From positions 1-6,713 of the forward strand of contig JAGXAX010000082.1 of NCBI GenBank assembly GCA_018971405.1: a DNA stretch of 6,713 bases, written 5' to 3'. The notes under the pieces were generated by a model. The model had not been told where the DNA came from and searched no databases. It saw only the letters and a list, made by a program, of their open reading frames with translations. Source of the DNA: Alphaproteobacteria bacterium (GTDB taxonomy: Bacteria > Pseudomonadota > Alphaproteobacteria > Micavibrionales > UBA2020). A program made the position numbers and the translations under genes. This document shows positions 5,336-6,713 of this stretch, piece by piece; positions within the stretch are counted from its first letter, which is position 1; the number at the start of each line of letters is the position of its first letter.

Positions 5336-5840
5336 ATCGACGCTCCTCTGGCTGACCCTTGCGGCCTTCTGCGGCACCGCGCTTTTTCATACCAGCCAGA
5401 AAGTCCACGATGAACGCGCAAGGCTCGCCGCCCTTGACTCTTCCATCGCGCATGAAAAAGAGTCCATCCGCGTGCTCGGGGCCGAATGGGCCTATCTCGA
5501 CAGTCCGCAACGCCTTGAAACACTGGCCGCAGCCTACCTGCATCTGGCGCCGCTGACGGCCGGGCAGTTCATCCGGATCGAGGATATCCCCCTGCGCGGC
5601 GCGGCGCCCGCCCCTTCTCCCGCGCCGGCCGCAAAGCAAATCGCGCAAAAAAAATCCGTCCCCGCAAAAGCGCTTCCGCGCCGCGTCGCCGCCCTGCAGA
5701 TACGCACGGGCGCCCCGCCGCGCATTTTTAAAAAAGGCCCGTCCGAGGACTTCAAAAAAAACCCGTCCGAGGACGGTGGCGCGACGACCGCCCGTAATTT
5801 CAGCGACCTCATGAAAAGCCTGCGCCCGGGTGTCGAATAA
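5328..5840 (+). CDS. ftsL: Cell division protein FtsL
   Basis: FtsL is a bitopic membrane protein that forms a coiled coil with FtsB and, with FtsQ, activates FtsWI at the septum. This 170-residue protein has a short basic N-terminus, a membrane helix at about residues 5-21, then a heptad-like coiled coil (about 23-53). The alphaproteobacterial mark L-GAEWAYLDSPQRLETLAAAYLHL follows (50-73). After residue 90 there is a long Pro/Ala/Lys-rich periplasmic tail absent from E. coli FtsL (121 residues). The tail holds a tandem duplication FKKGPSED-FKKNPSED (134-149) and several A-runs. The ATG lies inside the end of rsmH (8-base overlap), and the stop shares one base with the ftsI start (TAATG), so translation is coupled on both sides. 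Sequence conservation is low in this family, and gene position between rsmH and ftsI strengthens the call. Confidence 0.88.
   Translation: MRKSTLLWLTLAAFCGTALFHTSQKVHDERARLAALDSSIAHEKESIRVLGAEWAYLDSPQRLETLAAAYLHLAPLTAGQFIRIEDIPLRGAAPAPSPAPAAKQIAQKKSVPAKALPRRVAALQIRTGAPPRIFKKGPSEDFKKNPSEDGGATTARNFSDLMKSLRPGVE
5727..5774 (+). repeat. Tandem 24-bp in-frame duplication in ftsL
   Basis: Two adjacent 24-base units (5727-5750 and 5751-5774) match at 21 of 24 positions and encode FKKGPSED then FKKNPSED. Each unit contains an A-run (6 and 8 A). The 3' halves, CCGTCCGAGGAC, are identical. This points to a fairly recent duplication by replication slippage in the flexible tail. Confidence 0.85.
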
Positions 5841-6713
5841 TGGCATTCGACATTTTCCATCGCCGCAAAATGACGATCGACGGCACGCAGGCGCAGGCGC
5901 TGGAGCAAGCGCGCCTGCGCCTGGTCTGGGTGGTAACCATCATGATGATGGGCTACCTCGCCATCACGCTGCGCATGGGCGATTTGTGCCTGCTGCACCA
6001 TAAGGACGCGATGCCGCCCGCGAATGGCGGAGCCGCCGGCGAAAGCCCCCTGCGCGCCTCCATCGTCGACCGCAACGGAAATGTGCTGGCCGTCTCCCTG
6101 CCCATGGCCTCCGTCTACGCCGACGCCAGAATGGTCGGCAACCCGGAAAAGCTGGCGCATGACCTTGTTTCCCTGCTGCCGCAGCAAAACTACGCCGACC
6201 TGCTCAAGAGGCTTTCCTCCGGCAAGGCTTTCGTCTGGATCCAGCGCTACGTCACGCCGAAGCAGGAGTACGCCATCAACGCGCTCGGCGACCCCGCGAT
6301 CCGCTTTCAGCAGGAACAGAAGCGCATTTATCCGGACGCCAACCTCGCCGCGCAGGTCATCGGCTACACCGACGTCGACGGCAACGGCATCGCGGGCATC
6401 GAAAAATTCTTCAACAAGCGGCTCATCGCGGGCGGCGCACCGCTGCGGCTGACGCTCGACATGCGCGTGCAATACATCATGCGGCATGACCTCTCGGCGG
6501 CGATCAAAAAGTTTCACGCGCTCGACGGCATCGGGCTGGTGATGGACGCCGATACGGGCGAGGTCGTCGCCATGGTCTCCCTGCCGGATTTCGACCCGAA
6601 CCATGTCGGCGACGCGACCGGCGACGAAAAATTCAACCGCGCCACGCTCGGCGTCTATGAAATGGGATCGACTTTCAAGACATTTTCCATCGCCGCGGGC
6701 CTGAACAGCGGAA
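5840..6713 (+). CDS. ftsI: Septal peptidoglycan transpeptidase FtsI (PBP3), 5' part
   Basis: FtsI cross-links septal peptidoglycan in complex with FtsW, activated by FtsQLB. The window holds the first 291 codons of a protein usually near 580 residues; the rest lies beyond the right edge. A basic cytoplasmic N-terminus leads to one membrane helix (about residues 27-46). The class B PBP pedestal follows: RASIVDRNGNVLAVSLPMASVYADAR-type start (72-97), KRIYPDANLAAQVIGYTDVDGNGIAGIEKFF (161-191), and LRLTLDMRVQYIM (202-214). The transpeptidase domain begins with GLVMDADTGEVVAMVSLPDFDPN (232-254). The catalytic serine motif is STFK, with Ser277 and Lys280, in YEMGSTFKTFS. The ATG overlaps the ftsL stop by one base. 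In E. coli the catalytic serine is at 307, so this N-terminal part is slightly shorter. The SxN and KTG motifs are not in the window. Confidence 0.96.
   Translation, partial: MAFDIFHRRKMTIDGTQAQALEQARLRLVWVVTIMMMGYLAITLRMGDLCLLHHKDAMPPANGGAAGESPLRASIVDRNGNVLAVSLPMASVYADARMVGNPEKLAHDLVSLLPQQNYADLLKRLSSGKAFVWIQRYVTPKQEYAINALGDPAIRFQQEQKRIYPDANLAAQVIGYTDVDGNGIAGIEKFFNKRLIAGGAPLRLTLDMRVQYIMRHDLSAAIKKFHALDGIGLVMDADTGEVVAMVSLPDFDPNHVGDATGDEKFNRATLGVYEMGSTFKTFSIAAGLNSG
5849..6696 (+). repeat. Exact 18-bp direct repeat bracketing the start of ftsI
   Basis: GACATTTTCCATCGCCGC occurs at 5849-5866 and again at 6679-6696. The copies are read in different frames (Asp-Ile-Phe-His-Arg-Arg in the first; within Lys-Thr-Phe-Ser-Ile-Ala-Ala after the catalytic serine in the second), so protein conservation does not explain the identity. 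Confidence 0.7.

Noticed and set aside
5534..6604. 356-codon open frame antisense to ftsL and ftsI
   Set aside because: The opposite strand carries the FtsI serine motif and pedestal motifs; the antisense frame spans two genes and has no recognisable domain.
1..6713. CRISPR array, insertion sequence, phage genes, tRNA or rRNA
   Set aside because: I saw no regularly spaced repeats, transposase motifs, terminal inverted repeats or phage proteins. The tRNA-like fold near 2225-2256 belongs to the tmRNA acceptor piece.

Overview
The window is bacterial chromosome, most likely from an alphaproteobacterium. The main evidence is a circularly permuted two-piece tmRNA gene (ssrA) followed by an alpha-type SspB adaptor, and further on the start of a division and cell-wall (dcw) cluster in the order rsmH-ftsL-ftsI. 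Coding DNA is GC-rich with AT-rich intergenic gaps. I cannot name the genus.

Layout: (1) Positions 29-1983, minus strand: a two-gene unit of a soluble chemoreceptor with two tandem PAS-like repeats, followed 11 bases later by a group 1 truncated haemoglobin. Both use GTG starts with strong ribosome-binding sites. (2) Positions 1984-2176: an AT-rich divergent intergenic region. (3) Positions about 2177-2526, plus strand: ssrA, with the acceptor piece first, then an excised spacer, then the coding piece carrying a 15-codon tag ANDNSPAMGQLRLVA. (4) Positions 2627-3124: sspB, the adaptor that delivers tmRNA-tagged proteins to ClpXP. (5) Positions 3229-4086: an uncharacterised 285-residue protein with a central segment resembling the RelA/SpoT HD region but without the HD histidine. 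A strong intrinsic terminator follows. (6) From 4199: a good promoter, a tandem GTTAAC repeat, then rsmH, ftsL and the start of ftsI, joined by overlapping start and stop codons. ftsI runs off the right edge.

How the genes work together: ssrA and sspB are two parts of one quality-control pathway. tmRNA rescues stalled ribosomes and tags the unfinished protein, and SspB helps hand it to ClpXP. rsmH-ftsL-ftsI couples ribosome maturation with septal wall synthesis. The chemoreceptor-globin pair suggests a link between O2 or NO binding and taxis, which is inference.

The most interesting observation is a perfect A AAA AAG slippery heptamer directly before the chemoreceptor stop codon. A -1 frameshift there would read without a stop into the globin frame and make a 651-residue chemoreceptor-globin fusion. 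Also worth attention are the newly read tmRNA tag, the pseudo-HD protein, an operator-like repeat at the dcw promoter with no mraZ in front of rsmH, and short repeats and A8 tracts in ftsL and ftsI.
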